From assembly GCF_016591975.1 (NCBI RefSeq), contig NZ_AP024169.1, forward strand, positions 1,016,001 through 1,080,000: a stretch of DNA of 64,000 nucleotides, given 5' to 3'. The notes beneath the pieces were generated by a model that searched no databases, was not told the DNA's origin, and saw only the letters and a program-made list of their open reading frames with translations. The stretch comes from Anaeromicropila herbilytica (GTDB taxonomy: Bacteria; Bacillota; Clostridia; Lachnospirales; Lachnospiraceae). Below are positions 52,942 to 62,448 of the stretch, in pieces (within the stretch, counting starts at the first letter, position 1; every line of letters starts with the position of its first letter). A program made the translations under genes and the position numbers.

Positions 52942-54393
52942 TTATAATTCGATTGGTTCAAAGCGTAAACGAACATTAGGAAGTTTAGGAATTACAGTGT
53001 AATAATTTTCTGTCCAATCTTCGCCTTGTGAAGGATCATTTTCACCAGATGCAGGTGGAGCAAAAATCTTTAATGTCATATCACATGCACCATCAAGTGG
53101 TTTTTCAAAGAATGCAGACATCATATCGATTGTTGTAACGCCAGGTGCTTTGTAGAACCAAGTATCATTGATTTCCATCATTAAGTTAAGTTCTTTTAAT
53201 TCGTCATCAAAGTTTACTTCACAGAATACTGGAGATTTTTCAAAATGTAAAGGAATCATTAAGCCAGTAGCATCTTCGGAACCACCCCAACGAAGTGTTG
53301 CAGGAAGACTTAATTCACTTCCTTGATCCATTGATGGTTTGAAGTAATCATCGTGAATAATTTCTTTGTATGTTTTTAATGCTGGTTGTTCAATACCTAC
53401 ATCCGCATTATTAGGATCTTCGATTTCAAGGCCAAGACGACCACGATCTCTAAATTGATAGAAAGTAAAACCGCTAAACCAATCTGCTGGTTCGTTCTTT
53501 AACATATCACAGAACTCTTTAATCATGGAAGCTTGATCATATGGTCCTGTTACATCACCATCAGAGTTGAATTCAGACATAACCATTGGTTTAGTAACTC
53601 CATTGTTTAGGAAGCTAAAACGTTCAAAACTTCTTTTTGTCATGTCATAAGTATTTTTCACGGTATCGCGTTTATGAGAAGTACCACCTTTTTCAGCTAT
53701 ATCATATGGCCAACCCCAGTGTAACGACATATATTTATCAACAGACCAAATATCAGTAGCTTTAACAGCTTCTGAAAATTCAGCTTCTTTCAATATTTCT
53801 TCTTCATTAAGATCTTCAATTCCACCGATACATAGTATTGTCTTTACATTAGGAGCTTCTTTTTTAATAATATTATGAAAACGAACATAGAAGTCAGCAA
53901 CTTCTTGATAAGAACATCTTCTATTGAAGGAGAACCAATCACCTGTAGCTTCATGGTTAATTCTTAGTTGTACTCTACCAAAGGTTCTTAAATCATGGGC
54001 AATAGCGATTAAGTGTTCATCTGTTACATGTGGGTCTACTGTTAGTGTAAGTAAAACATCTTGACCATGCCTTCTAACATCACGCATGTAAGTAAATGGT
54101 TCGTCATCTCTATTTCCATTTAATCCGCCTTTATATGTGAAATAATCATCATATGGATAATCCCATGCAAAGCTTACATCTGGGCTTGCATGAACAACAC
54201 TAGCTCTTCCTGGCCAACCTTTATCAAGTGGATAATAACAATACATTAAATTAATAGCTCTATGTGGTCTTCCGAGTTTATGTAGGATATAGTCTTGGTT
54301 AACATATTCTCCACGTTCACTACCATCTCCAAGATCAACAGCACATTTAGCTGGTCCCATATGTGCTTCAAATGCTTTTAAAGCTTCACTCAT
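52942..54393 (-). CDS. GH26-like (clan GH-A) glycoside hydrolase
   Basis: 483 residues (AGGAGG upstream), no signal peptide, so cytoplasmic. A TIM barrel with VQLRINHEATGDWFSFNRR (about 141), the likely acid/base Glu after NH, and KPMVMSEFNSDGD (about 275), the likely nucleophile Glu. HE(A/M)xGxWF resembles GH26 mannanases. A C-terminal beta domain of about 120 residues (LPATLRWGGSEDATGLMIPL) follows. Together with the GH130 phosphorylase downstream this fits beta-mannoside use. The exact CAZy family is not certain. Confidence 0.65.
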   Translation of the reverse strand: MSEALKAFEAHMGPAKCAVDLGDGSERGEYVNQDYILHKLGRPHRAINLMYCYYPLDKGWPGRASVVHASPDVSFAWDYPYDDYFTYKGGLNGNRDDEPFTYMRDVRRHGQDVLLTLTVDPHVTDEHLIAIAHDLRTFGRVQLRINHEATGDWFSFNRRCSYQEVADFYVRFHNIIKKEAPNVKTILCIGGIEDLNEEEILKEAEFSEAVKATDIWSVDKYMSLHWGWPYDIAEKGGTSHKRDTVKNTYDMTKRSFERFSFLNNGVTKPMVMSEFNSDGDVTGPYDQASMIKEFCDMLKNEPADWFSGFTFYQFRDRGRLGLEIEDPNNADVGIEQPALKTYKEIIHDDYFKPSMDQGSELSLPATLRWGGSEDATGLMIPLHFEKSPVFCEVNFDDELKELNLMMEINDTWFYKAPGVTTIDMMSAFFEKPLDGACDMTLKIFAPPASGENDPSQGEDWTENYYTVIPKLPNVRLRFEPIEL

Positions 54394-54800
54394 TCTAACA
54401 TCCTCCTAATACATATTGCGAATAGTTATTCGAAATTCAAGTCTTAACTAGTATGAAATAGCTAAATTTCAAATACATATCAATTGTTAAGTTTTGTATA
54501 GTTTTATAACAAAACTATATCTGAAATTAATGTATCACAGGTTACCTAGAATAACAATGTAGTATATTGTCCAAATAATGTATTAAAAATGCTAATAATA
54601 GAAAAAATACTGGAAAGGTATGGATAACACATTCGTTGACAAGCTTGAAGATAAAGGATTATACTGATTTATAGGTTGAGTGATAAAATGATTTTATTCT
54701 TTTACATCTCATCTTTAAGTTACAGAAGATTAAATAGGATGATAAATGATAATCTTAAGAAAGATAATCTAAATAAATTACAAAATAAGGAGAATGTAAT
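54394..54800. other. Divergent intergenic region
   Basis: 407 nt. Inverted repeat TATAGTTTT-N5-AAAACTATA (54497-54519), operator-like, on the hydrolase side; promoter at 54636 on the mrp side. Confidence 0.45.
54636..54665 (+). promoter_or_regulatory. Sigma-70 promoter of the Mrp gene
   Basis: TTGACA, 18-bp spacer, TATACT, giving a leader of about 130 nt before 54801. Confidence 0.6.
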
Positions 54801-55598
54801 ATGAGCGTTGATGAAGTACAGAAAAATATAAAAAATAATTTTAGTATACCACCACATAAAACAAGCAATATTAAAAAAGTAATCGGTGTAGTTAGCGGTA
54901 AAGGGGGAGTAGGTAAATCGTTAATAACTTCGTATTTAGCAGTTTTGATGAATCGAAAGGGATATAAAACAGCAGTATTAGATGCTGATATAACGGGACC
55001 ATCTATTCCTAAAGTATTTGGAGTACATGAAAAAGCAATGGCTAATTCAGATGGAATTATTCCAAAGCTTAGTAAAAATCGAACTAAGATTATGTCGTTA
55101 AATCTATTGTTAGATTCAGAGGATACACCAGTAATTTGGAGGGGACCTGTTATTGCCTCTACAGTAAAACAATTTTGGTCCGATGTGCTTTGGGAAGATG
55201 TAGATTATATGTTTGTGGATATGCCACCAGGAACAGGTGATGTACCATTAACAGTATTTCAATCATTACCTGTCGATGGTGTTATTATTGTAACATCACC
55301 TCAAGAGTTAGTGTCAATGATTGTATCCAAAGCAGTAAATATGGCAAATACAATGAATGTACCTATTCTTGGAATTGTAGAGAATTATAGCTATATTACT
55401 TGTGGCAATTGTCATGAGAAAATATCCGTATTTGGTGAAAGTCATACGGATGAAATTGCTGAAAAATTTGGACTAAAAGTACTAGGAAAGATACCAATTG
55501 ATCCATCTATTGCAAGTGCTTGCGATAAAGAAGCCATTGAAGAATTACAAGGAGATTGGTTAGAGCTGGCCGAAGAAGTCTTATGCAACTTACAATAG
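54801..55598 (+). CDS. mrp: Mrp/ApbC Fe-S cluster carrier ATPase
   Basis: 265 residues (AAGGAG upstream). Deviant Walker A VVSGKGGVGKS (about 31-41), DADITGPSIPKVFG, DYMFVDMPPGTGDVP (Walker B), and CGNC near 200 that binds a 4Fe-4S cluster. It delivers Fe-S clusters to apoproteins. It lacks the N-terminal DUF59 domain. Monocistronic, between a promoter and a strong terminator. Confidence 0.92.
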   Translation: MSVDEVQKNIKNNFSIPPHKTSNIKKVIGVVSGKGGVGKSLITSYLAVLMNRKGYKTAVLDADITGPSIPKVFGVHEKAMANSDGIIPKLSKNRTKIMSLNLLLDSEDTPVIWRGPVIASTVKQFWSDVLWEDVDYMFVDMPPGTGDVPLTVFQSLPVDGVIIVTSPQELVSMIVSKAVNMANTMNVPILGIVENYSYITCGNCHEKISVFGESHTDEIAEKFGLKVLGKIPIDPSIASACDKEAIEELQGDWLELAEEVLCNLQ

Positions 55599-55624
55599 TA
55601 TTTTACTCATAAAGGTAATCTAAT

Positions 55625-55670
55625 AAAAATCTCAAAGTACAGATAACGATATAGCTACTTTGAGATTTTT
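55625..55670. terminator. Convergent terminator
   Basis: AAAAATCTCAAAGTA / TACTTTGAGATTTTT, 15-bp stem, between mrp and dinB. Confidence 0.85.
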
Positions 55671-55706
55671 ATTTGTATATCAGTATCCCAACAAGCAACA
55701 ATATGG

Positions 55707-56990
55707 TTAAAATTTATGTGCAAAATTATCAAGGATCATACCGTCCGCTGTTGGCTTTTTCTTTTCGGGTGAGATTCCACCACTCATATGGTTGATATTA
55801 CCATCTAAGAAACTTGCACGCATAATGGAATTATCACCGTACTTGAGGCGAATATTGTCTACCGTTTGATCAAGCTTTGCAAGTTTCTCGTATTTGTTCA
55901 TATCAAATAAATTTAATTGGCGAATTGCGGTATCTGTTACTAAACTAGTTCTCACACCAAGTTGCCTAATAGGTGTAACGCCATCCCAAAGTTCCTTGAA
56001 TAACCCACAAGAGGTTTTAAATATTTCATTCGTTATATTAGTAGTTGATAATAATTTACGTTGATGCGAATAATAATTGAAATTACAATCTTTTAACTCT
56101 ACGCTTACTAACTGAATCTGAACGTTGTGAGAACGTAATCTAGTCGATACAGTTTCACATAGTGATAGTAGTACAAGTCTTGCATTTTCGTAGTTCGTAA
56201 TATCATAGGGAATGGTAATGGAGTTACCATATCCTTTATTAACCGGCGCAGTTGAAGCAATTGGTGTTGCATCAATACCGTTGGCATAACTATGGATTAC
56301 TTCACCATGTTTTTTTAAGTGTGATTTTAAAATAGATAAGTCAGTTTGAGCTAAATCACCAATAGTTAGGATACCCAAGGATAAGAGTTTCTTTTCGGTT
56401 GCCCTTCCGACAAAGAATAAGTCACGGATAGGTAATGGCCACATTTTACTTGGGATTTCTTCTGGAAATAGGGTGTGGACTAAGTTTGGTTTTTTGAAAT
56501 CAGATGCCATCTTAGCTAATAACCGATTCGTGGAAATACCAATATTAACGGTGAATCCAAGTTCAGAATAAATACGTTCGCGAATCTCATTAGCAAGCTT
56601 AATTGGATTCTTATGCAAATAAGAGGTACCAGTTAGATCTAAAAATGCTTCATCGATGGAATACTGCTCTATAATTGGAGCATATTGGTTCAAAATATAT
56701 AGTAATTTTTTGGAGCATTGATCATAGAGGTCATAATGAGGTGGCACTACAGTTAGATTTGAACATTTTGTTAATGCTTCAGAAAGCGTCATGCCAGTTT
56801 GGATACCATATTTCTTTGCAGGAGTAGATTTAGCAAGGATAATACCATGGCGCTTCTTAATATCACCTCCGACAGCAGAAGGAATATCTCTAAGATCAGA
56901 TATTTCTCCTAGGATATGAATGCGATATGCAGCCTCCCAACTTAAGAACGCAGAATTAACATCAACATGAAAGATTAATTTATCATACAT
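55707..56990 (-). CDS. dinB: DNA polymerase IV (DinB), Y-family
   Basis: 427 residues from ATG 56990 (TTGGAG upstream); the ATG at 57023 would place that site inside the gene. Palm IFHVDVNSAFLSWEAAYR (metal Asp), SIDEAFLDLTG (catalytic Asp-Glu), KKYGIQTGMTLSEALT. HhH motif LLSLGILTIGDLA and a little-finger domain. Error-prone lesion bypass. No beta-clamp motif is evident at the C-terminus. Confidence 0.92.
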   Translation of the reverse strand: MYDKLIFHVDVNSAFLSWEAAYRIHILGEISDLRDIPSAVGGDIKKRHGIILAKSTPAKKYGIQTGMTLSEALTKCSNLTVVPPHYDLYDQCSKKLLYILNQYAPIIEQYSIDEAFLDLTGTSYLHKNPIKLANEIRERIYSELGFTVNIGISTNRLLAKMASDFKKPNLVHTLFPEEIPSKMWPLPIRDLFFVGRATEKKLLSLGILTIGDLAQTDLSILKSHLKKHGEVIHSYANGIDATPIASTAPVNKGYGNSITIPYDITNYENARLVLLSLCETVSTRLRSHNVQIQLVSVELKDCNFNYYSHQRKLLSTTNITNEIFKTSCGLFKELWDGVTPIRQLGVRTSLVTDTAIRQLNLFDMNKYEKLAKLDQTVDNIRLKYGDNSIMRASFLDGNINHMSGGISPEKKKPTADGMILDNFAHKF

Positions 56991-57403
56991 AGAATTACTC
57001 CAATTAAAATATTGAATCAACATGAAATAATAAACAAGTAAATAATTAACTTGATATGATTAAATACTTGAGTAAGTATATTTATTATAACAGAACATAC
57101 GTTCTTAGTAAATAGAATTTTATTAATTCTTCCTTAAATTCTAGAAAATATATAATTTTATAATTACCTAAAATAGGATATTTATTTTAAAAGAAAAGAA
57201 ATTTTAAATTAATGTTCCATTTTTGCTTAATATAGGTTATAATGCAAATATAAAAAAGTACAACATGTATTTTTTTATTGCAAAATTACACAAAATAATA
57301 TTATATTTCATTTTCAAGGTTCATAAGAACATTTGGTATGAAGAAAAGTTATTCATTAGATAGCTTTATAATAATATAATAGAGAATTTAAGGAGGATTT
57401 AAA
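56991..57403. other. Divergent intergenic region of dinB and fba
   Basis: 413 nt, strongly AT-rich, with AGAACATACGTTCTTAG at 57094, an inverted AGAACATACGTTCT that resembles the SOS box of Firmicutes (GAACNNNNGTTC, LexA). It lies about 90 nt upstream of dinB. No firm promoter for fba is assigned. Confidence 0.5.
57093..57106. promoter_or_regulatory. LexA (SOS) box upstream of dinB
   Basis: AGAACATACGTTCT contains GAAC-N4-GTTC, a perfect 14-bp palindrome close to the Firmicutes LexA site CGAACRNRYGTTYC. DinB is a classical SOS gene. Confidence 0.65.
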
Positions 57404-58267
57404 ATGTTAGTATCAGCAAAAGATATGCTTAACAAAGCAAAAGCAGGTAAATATGCAGTAGGACAATTTAATATCAACAACTTAGAATGGACAAAAGCTG
57501 TATTATTAACTGCACAAGAAAATAATTCACCAGTAATTTTAGGAGTATCTGAAGGTGCTGGAAAATATATGGGTGGATACAAAACAATCGTTGGAATGGT
57601 TAACGGTTTAATGGAAGAACTTAAGATCACAGTTCCAGTTGCATTACATTTAGATCACGGTAGCTTTGAAGGTGCTCATAAATGTATCGAAGCTGGATTT
57701 TCTTCAGTTATGTTCGATGGTTCTCATTACCCAATCGCAGAAAACATTGAAAAAACTAAATCATTAGTAGAAACTTGTGGAAAATTAGGTCTTTCACTTG
57801 AAGCAGAAGTTGGTTCAATCGGTGGAGAAGAAGATGGTGTAGTTGGTGCTGGAGAATGTGCAGATCCAGATGAATGTAAAGCAATCGCTGATCTTGGTGT
57901 TACTATGTTAGCAGCAGGTATTGGTAACATTCATGGTAAATACCCAGCTAACTGGGCTGGTTTAAGTTTTGATACTTTAGCAGCTGTTAGTGAAAAAACT
58001 GGTGATATGCCATTAGTTCTTCATGGTGGTACTGGTATTCCAGAAGATATGATTAAAAAAGCAATCTCTCTTGGAGTTGCTAAAATCAATGTTAACACTG
58101 AATGTCAATTATCATTTGCAGAAGCTACTCGTAAATATATCGAATCTGGTAAAGATCTTGAAGGAAAAGGTTTTGACCCACGTAAATTATTAGCTCCAGG
58201 ATTTGAAGCTATAAAAGCTACTGTTAAAGAAAAAATGGAATTATTCGGTTCAGTTAACCAAGCATAA
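57404..58267 (+). CDS. fba: Fructose-1,6-bisphosphate aldolase, class II
   Basis: 287 residues (AAGGAGG upstream). VALHLDHGSFEGAHKCIEAG (zinc His and catalytic Asp), YPIAENIEKTK, EAEVGSIGGEEDG, ANIHGKY-type zinc His (GIGNIHGKYP), LHGGTGIPEDM and KINVNTECQLSF phosphate-binding. Cleaves fructose-1,6-bisphosphate in glycolysis. The codon use (TTA, AAA, GGT, CCA only) is that of a highly expressed gene. Monocistronic. Confidence 0.97.
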   Translation: MLVSAKDMLNKAKAGKYAVGQFNINNLEWTKAVLLTAQENNSPVILGVSEGAGKYMGGYKTIVGMVNGLMEELKITVPVALHLDHGSFEGAHKCIEAGFSSVMFDGSHYPIAENIEKTKSLVETCGKLGLSLEAEVGSIGGEEDGVVGAGECADPDECKAIADLGVTMLAAGIGNIHGKYPANWAGLSFDTLAAVSEKTGDMPLVLHGGTGIPEDMIKKAISLGVAKINVNTECQLSFAEATRKYIESGKDLEGKGFDPRKLLAPGFEAIKATVKEKMELFGSVNQA

Positions 58268-58300
58268 TTGAATTATATATAGTAAATAATAGATATACTT

Positions 58301-58334
58301 AATAGAAGGTTCTTAGGAACCTTCTATTTTTTTT
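58301..58334 (+). terminator. Terminator of fba
   Basis: AATAGAAGGTTC / GAACCTTCTATT with a 4-nt loop, then T8. Confidence 0.9.
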
Positions 58335-58469
58335 ATATGTAATATGTTTTTATCAAAAGTAATAGGTGAATCAATTGTTTTGAAAAGAATGCTTAAGAAG
58401 AGAAAAAAGAAATGCACCATAAATGCACCATTAAATACGATATAATAGAGCAAAAATGCAAAAAAATAA

Positions 58470-58498
58470 TTGACTTATTCAATGCATTCATATATAAT
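58470..58498 (+). promoter_or_regulatory. Sigma-70 promoter of the GH130 gene
   Basis: TTGACT, 17-bp spacer containing AATGCATT, TATAAT. Confidence 0.7.
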
Positions 58499-58591
58499 AT
58501 AAGTATAAATTGCACGTTGAAATGCTTGATGGACGCCTGAAATATGTAATTTCATCAAAAATTCAATCCGCAACGTTTTTGAATTCTATTA

Positions 58592-58606
58592 ATTGCATTT
58601 TGCAAT
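58592..58606. promoter_or_regulatory. Operator-like palindrome in the GH130 leader
   Basis: ATTGCATTTTGCAAT, perfect 6-bp arms with a 3-bp centre, about 95 nt after the -10. Related words AATGCATT, TTGCACG and AATGCAAT occur around it. Confidence 0.45.
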
Positions 58607-58716
58607 ATAGACACAAAAAGTAAAGGAATGCAATCGAAAAAACAACGAAACATTGTCAAGAATTTTAATGCATTGAAGCATTGTAAAAACAAGTAACATT
58701 AAAAAGGAGAAAACAT

Positions 58717-59739
58717 ATGAGTAATGTAAAGATTTTTGCAGATGAACTACCTAATATTCCATGGCAAGAAAAGCCAGAGGGTGCAATTGGACCAGTTTGG
58801 AGACATAGTGAGAATCCAATTATTAATCGCAATCCTTTAAAGGGAGTAGCACGTATTTTTAATAGTGCAGTAGTTCCTTATAAAGGAGAATTTATTGGTG
58901 TATTTAGAGCTGAGACAGTAAATGGTGTTCCACATTTATATTTAGGATATAGTAAGGATGGAATTAATTGGACATATGAAGAAGAAAAGATCCAATTTGT
59001 AAATGAAGCTGGTGAACCATTTATGCCAAGATATGCATATGATCCACGTTTAATAAAAGTTGAAGATACATATTATATTATTTGGTGTACTGATTTCTAT
59101 GGTGCAGCTCTTGGTTTAGCAAAGACGACTGATTTTAAAACATTTGTAAGACTAGATAATCCTTTTATTCCATTCAATAGAAATGGAGTATTATTCCCAA
59201 GAAAACTTAATGGTAATTTCGCATTATTGTCACGACCAAGTGATAGTGGTCATACTCCATTTGGTGATATATTTATTAGTGAAAGTCCAGATTTAGTATA
59301 TTGGGGAAAACACAGACATGTAATGACAAAAGGTCATAGTCAATGGTGGCAATCACTTAAGATCGGTGGGGGCGCAGCTCCTATTGAAACAAGTGAAGGA
59401 TGGTTATTGTTCTACCACGGTGTAACTGGTACATGTAATGGATATGTATATAGTATGGGTGCAGCTATCTTAGACATTGAGAATCCATCAATCGTAAAAT
59501 ATCGCTCTGAGAACTTTATTCTTACTCCAGAAGAGTGGTATGAGGAAAGAGGTTTCGTAGCAAATGTAGTATTCCCTTGTGCGGCATTAACAGATGCAAA
59601 AACAGGTCGTATTGCTATTTATTATGGAGCAGCAGATAGTTATGTTGGTATGGCGTTTACTACGGTTGATGAGATTGTAGAATATGTAAAAGAACATCAT
59701 GTAGATAATGCGGATGATGCTACTATAGGAATAATATAG
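58717..59739 (+). CDS. GH130 beta-mannoside phosphorylase
   Basis: 340 residues (AAAGGAG upstream). Five-bladed propeller of GH130: NPIINRNPLKGVARIFNSAV, GEFIGVFRAE, YAYDPRLIKVEDTYYIIW (DPR with the likely general-acid Asp), PSDSGHTPFGDIFISESPDL, FYHGVTG, IYYGAADSYVGMA. It splits beta-1,4-mannosides with phosphate to mannose-1-phosphate (or mannobiose/mannosyl-glucose, by subfamily). The product would feed the phosphomutase gene downstream. Its own promoter and terminator make it monocistronic. Confidence 0.92.
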   Translation: MSNVKIFADELPNIPWQEKPEGAIGPVWRHSENPIINRNPLKGVARIFNSAVVPYKGEFIGVFRAETVNGVPHLYLGYSKDGINWTYEEEKIQFVNEAGEPFMPRYAYDPRLIKVEDTYYIIWCTDFYGAALGLAKTTDFKTFVRLDNPFIPFNRNGVLFPRKLNGNFALLSRPSDSGHTPFGDIFISESPDLVYWGKHRHVMTKGHSQWWQSLKIGGGAAPIETSEGWLLFYHGVTGTCNGYVYSMGAAILDIENPSIVKYRSENFILTPEEWYEERGFVANVVFPCAALTDAKTGRIAIYYGAADSYVGMAFTTVDEIVEYVKEHHVDNADDATIGII

Positions 59740-59763
59740 AATAATTAAATGATATTGAATAAT

Positions 59764-59796
59764 ACTGGGTGGATGATTTTTATCCACCCAGTTTGT
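59764..59796 (+). terminator. Terminator of the GH130 gene
   Basis: ACTGGGTGGAT / ATCCACCCAGT with a 7-nt loop, then TTTGTT. Confidence 0.88.
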
Positions 59797-60004
59797 TAAT
59801 TTGAGGTATTGAAATGTCCTTAATAATTGGTATAAAATATAGATTGTAAAGCAGATAAAATTTGGTAAAATAGATAGTATAATAAAAATGAATTGGTTTT
59901 AAATGTTAGAATGAAATAAGATAAAAGTAGATAAGATAAAACAGATAAGATAAAAGCTCATTCTGTTTTATAAGAATATGCTAAAGGAAAGGATTAAAAG
60001 AAAA

Positions 60005-61720
60005 ATGAATTATTTGGAAAAATATAGTCAATGGGTAAATGATAGTTATTTTGATGAAAAAACTAGGGAAGAATTAAAGAATTTAGAAGGCAATGAAAAA
60101 GAAATTGAGGATAGATTCTTTAAAGATCTTGAATTTGGTACAGGAGGGCTTAGGGGAGTTCTTGGTGCAGGAACGAATCGAATGAATCTTTATACAGTGC
60201 GTAAGGCTACTCAAGGCCTTGCTAATTATATTATGAAACAAGGAGGAGAAAGTAAAGGCGTTGCAATTGCATACGATTCTAGAAGAATGTCGCCAGAATT
60301 TGCAATGGATACAGCATTATGCTTGAATGCAAATGGAATAAAAGCTTATGTATTTGAGTCATTAAGACCGACTCCAGAACTTTCTTTTGCACTTAGAGAA
60401 TTAGGATGTATTGCAGGAATTGTAATTACAGCAAGTCATAACCCTGCTGAATACAATGGATATAAAGTTTATTGGGAAGATGGTGCACAGATTACATATC
60501 CTAAGGATGTAGAGATTATTGGTGAAGTTAACGCTATTACAGATTATAAAAAAGTAAAGACAATGGATAAGAATGATGCAATCAAGCAGTCTTTATATCA
60601 AGTGATTGGAGAAGAGATTGATGATAAATACATCGCAGAATTAAAAAAATTGGTTGTAAATCCTATATCTGATAAGGGCAGAGAATTAAAAATTGTATAT
60701 ACTCCACTCCATGGAACTGGAAATCTTCCTGTGCGTAGAATCTTAAGAGAATTAGGGTTTGATAAAGTATACGTCGTTCCAGAACAAGAACTTCCAGATT
60801 CGGATTTTACAACAGTCGGGTATCCAAATCCAGAAGAACCTAAGGTATTTACATTAGCAATTGAGTTGGCAAAAAAAGTTGATGCAGATATTATTCTAGC
60901 AACAGACCCAGATGCAGATAGATTAGGGGTACAAGTAAAGAATATTGATGGAGAATATGAATTGTTGACAGGTAACATGTCAGGTGCGTTAATCGCTGAA
61001 TATGTATTCTCTCAGAAGAATGAACAAGGAAAGCTTTCTAATAAAGCAGCATTAGTTAAAACTATTGTTACGGGAAATATTGGAGATCAAATTGCAAAGA
61101 ATTATAATGCTAGGTTGATTGAAGTATTAACAGGATTTAAATATATTGGGGAACAAATTAAACTATTTGAACAAACAAACTCAAATGATTTTATTTTTGG
61201 ATATGAAGAAAGTTATGGTTGCTTAGTTGGAACACATGCTAGAGATAAAGATGCTGTAGTAGCTGTAATGACATTATGTGAAGCAGCAGCTTTCTATAAG
61301 GAAAAAGGAATTACTCTTTATGAGCAAATGCAAAAAATATTTAATAAGTATGGATACTTTAGAGAAGATTTGGTATCGGTTACTTTAAAGGGTGTTGAAG
61401 GAATGCAAAAAATCAAAGAAATTATGAATGGATACCGTACAAATCCCCCTATGACAGCAGGAGATTATAAAGTGTTAAAAGTTCGCGATTATAAATTAGA
61501 TACCATTACTGATCTGGGGACGAAGAAAACGACAACCACAGGGCTTCCTACATCAGATGTGCTATATTTTGAACTAAATTCAGATGCTTGGTGTGCAGTT
61601 CGTCCATCTGGTACAGAACCAAAGATTAAGTTCTATTTTGGAGTAAAGGGTGATACGATGAAAGATGCGAAGATTAAATTAGACCATTTAGTTCATGATG
61701 AAGTGTTTCAAGTTAAATAA
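60005..61720 (+). CDS. Phosphoglucomutase/phosphomannomutase
   Basis: 571 residues from ATG 60005 (AAAGGAAAGG upstream; the frame from 59978 includes that site). ITASHNPAEYNGYKVYW (catalytic phosphoserine), ATDPDADRLGVQV (metal loop), GFKYIGEQI sugar loop, RPSGTEPKIKFYFGV phosphate loop. Length fits the long PgcA/PGM type. Interconverts hexose-1- and hexose-6-phosphates; acts on glucose or mannose. Confidence 0.93.
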   Translation: MNYLEKYSQWVNDSYFDEKTREELKNLEGNEKEIEDRFFKDLEFGTGGLRGVLGAGTNRMNLYTVRKATQGLANYIMKQGGESKGVAIAYDSRRMSPEFAMDTALCLNANGIKAYVFESLRPTPELSFALRELGCIAGIVITASHNPAEYNGYKVYWEDGAQITYPKDVEIIGEVNAITDYKKVKTMDKNDAIKQSLYQVIGEEIDDKYIAELKKLVVNPISDKGRELKIVYTPLHGTGNLPVRRILRELGFDKVYVVPEQELPDSDFTTVGYPNPEEPKVFTLAIELAKKVDADIILATDPDADRLGVQVKNIDGEYELLTGNMSGALIAEYVFSQKNEQGKLSNKAALVKTIVTGNIGDQIAKNYNARLIEVLTGFKYIGEQIKLFEQTNSNDFIFGYEESYGCLVGTHARDKDAVVAVMTLCEAAAFYKEKGITLYEQMQKIFNKYGYFREDLVSVTLKGVEGMQKIKEIMNGYRTNPPMTAGDYKVLKVRDYKLDTITDLGTKKTTTTGLPTSDVLYFELNSDAWCAVRPSGTEPKIKFYFGVKGDTMKDAKIKLDHLVHDEVFQVK

Positions 61721-62022
61721 ATGATTGGAATATAAAACTATATGGTATGTTGAAAATATTATATGGATATTTAATATGAAAATATAATACGTTAGGTATT
61801 AAGGTTAAGATATAAGATTACAAATAAAATAAGACATCTTAAGTGGACTTAAGATATCTTAGGACGGATTGTAAATGGAAATTTAGGTCTTTATAAAAAA
61901 TGCAACCTAATTGTAAAGTATCGCAATTGAGTTGCATTTTTTATAATTTATAATTATATAGATATGCCTTCTTAGATCATATTGTAGCTTTTGACCTACA
62001 AACATAATAAATAAAATAAAGT
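61721..62022. other. Convergent intergenic region
   Basis: 302 nt holding repeats CTTAAG-N-GATATCTTA near 61840 and the terminator at 61895. Confidence 0.45.
61895..61942. terminator. Convergent terminator
   Basis: AAAAAATGCAAC / GTTGCATTTTTT outer stem with inner ATTG/CAAT. Confidence 0.85.
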
Positions 62023-62388
62023 TTATTTAGCAGGTACAATCTCAATCCAATAGCCATCTGGATCTGTTATGAAATAGATACCCATTGCTTCGTTCTCATA
62101 ACAAATTACGCCCATGTCTTTATGTTTTTGATGTGTTGCTTCAAAGTCATCTGTTGTGAAAGCTAAATGGTATTCGAGTTCCCCTAAGTTATAAGGTTCT
62201 GTTCTTTCTGTTAAATAGGTTAATTCTAAAGTGAACTCACTAACACTATCACCTAGATATACAAGTTTAAAACTTCCGTCGCCGGCAAGCTTTTCGCGAA
62301 CAGGTATCAGGCCTAGTGCTTTATCATAGAATTCTATACTTTTTTCTAAATCAAGAACATTAAAGTTGAAGTGGTTAAATTTGATCAT
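62023..62388 (-). CDS. Glyoxalase I-like (VOC) protein
   Basis: 121 residues from ATG 62388 (AAGGAG upstream); the ATG at 62421 lies before that site. MIKFNHFNFNVLDLEKSIEF (metal His), FTLELTYLTER (Glu), YHLAFTTDDFEATHQKHK (His), GIYFITDPDGYWIEIVP (Glu). The four metal ligands match lactoylglutathione lyase; in Firmicutes it may act on other thiol-methylglyoxal adducts. Confidence 0.88.
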   Translation of the reverse strand: MIKFNHFNFNVLDLEKSIEFYDKALGLIPVREKLAGDGSFKLVYLGDSVSEFTLELTYLTERTEPYNLGELEYHLAFTTDDFEATHQKHKDMGVICYENEAMGIYFITDPDGYWIEIVPAK

Positions 62389-62448
62389 AATGGTCTCCTT
62401 TGCAATCACATTGTGTTGCATACTATTATAACGTATAATTACTGTTTT

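Larger units (their letters stand above)
58268..58716 (+). other. Long upstream region of the GH130 gene
   Basis: 449 nt. After the fba terminator it contains direct repeats TGCACCATAAA/TGCACCATTAA (about 58412), a promoter at 58470-58498, and many ATGCA/TGCAAT words, including the palindrome at 58592. It looks like a regulated promoter. Confidence 0.5.
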
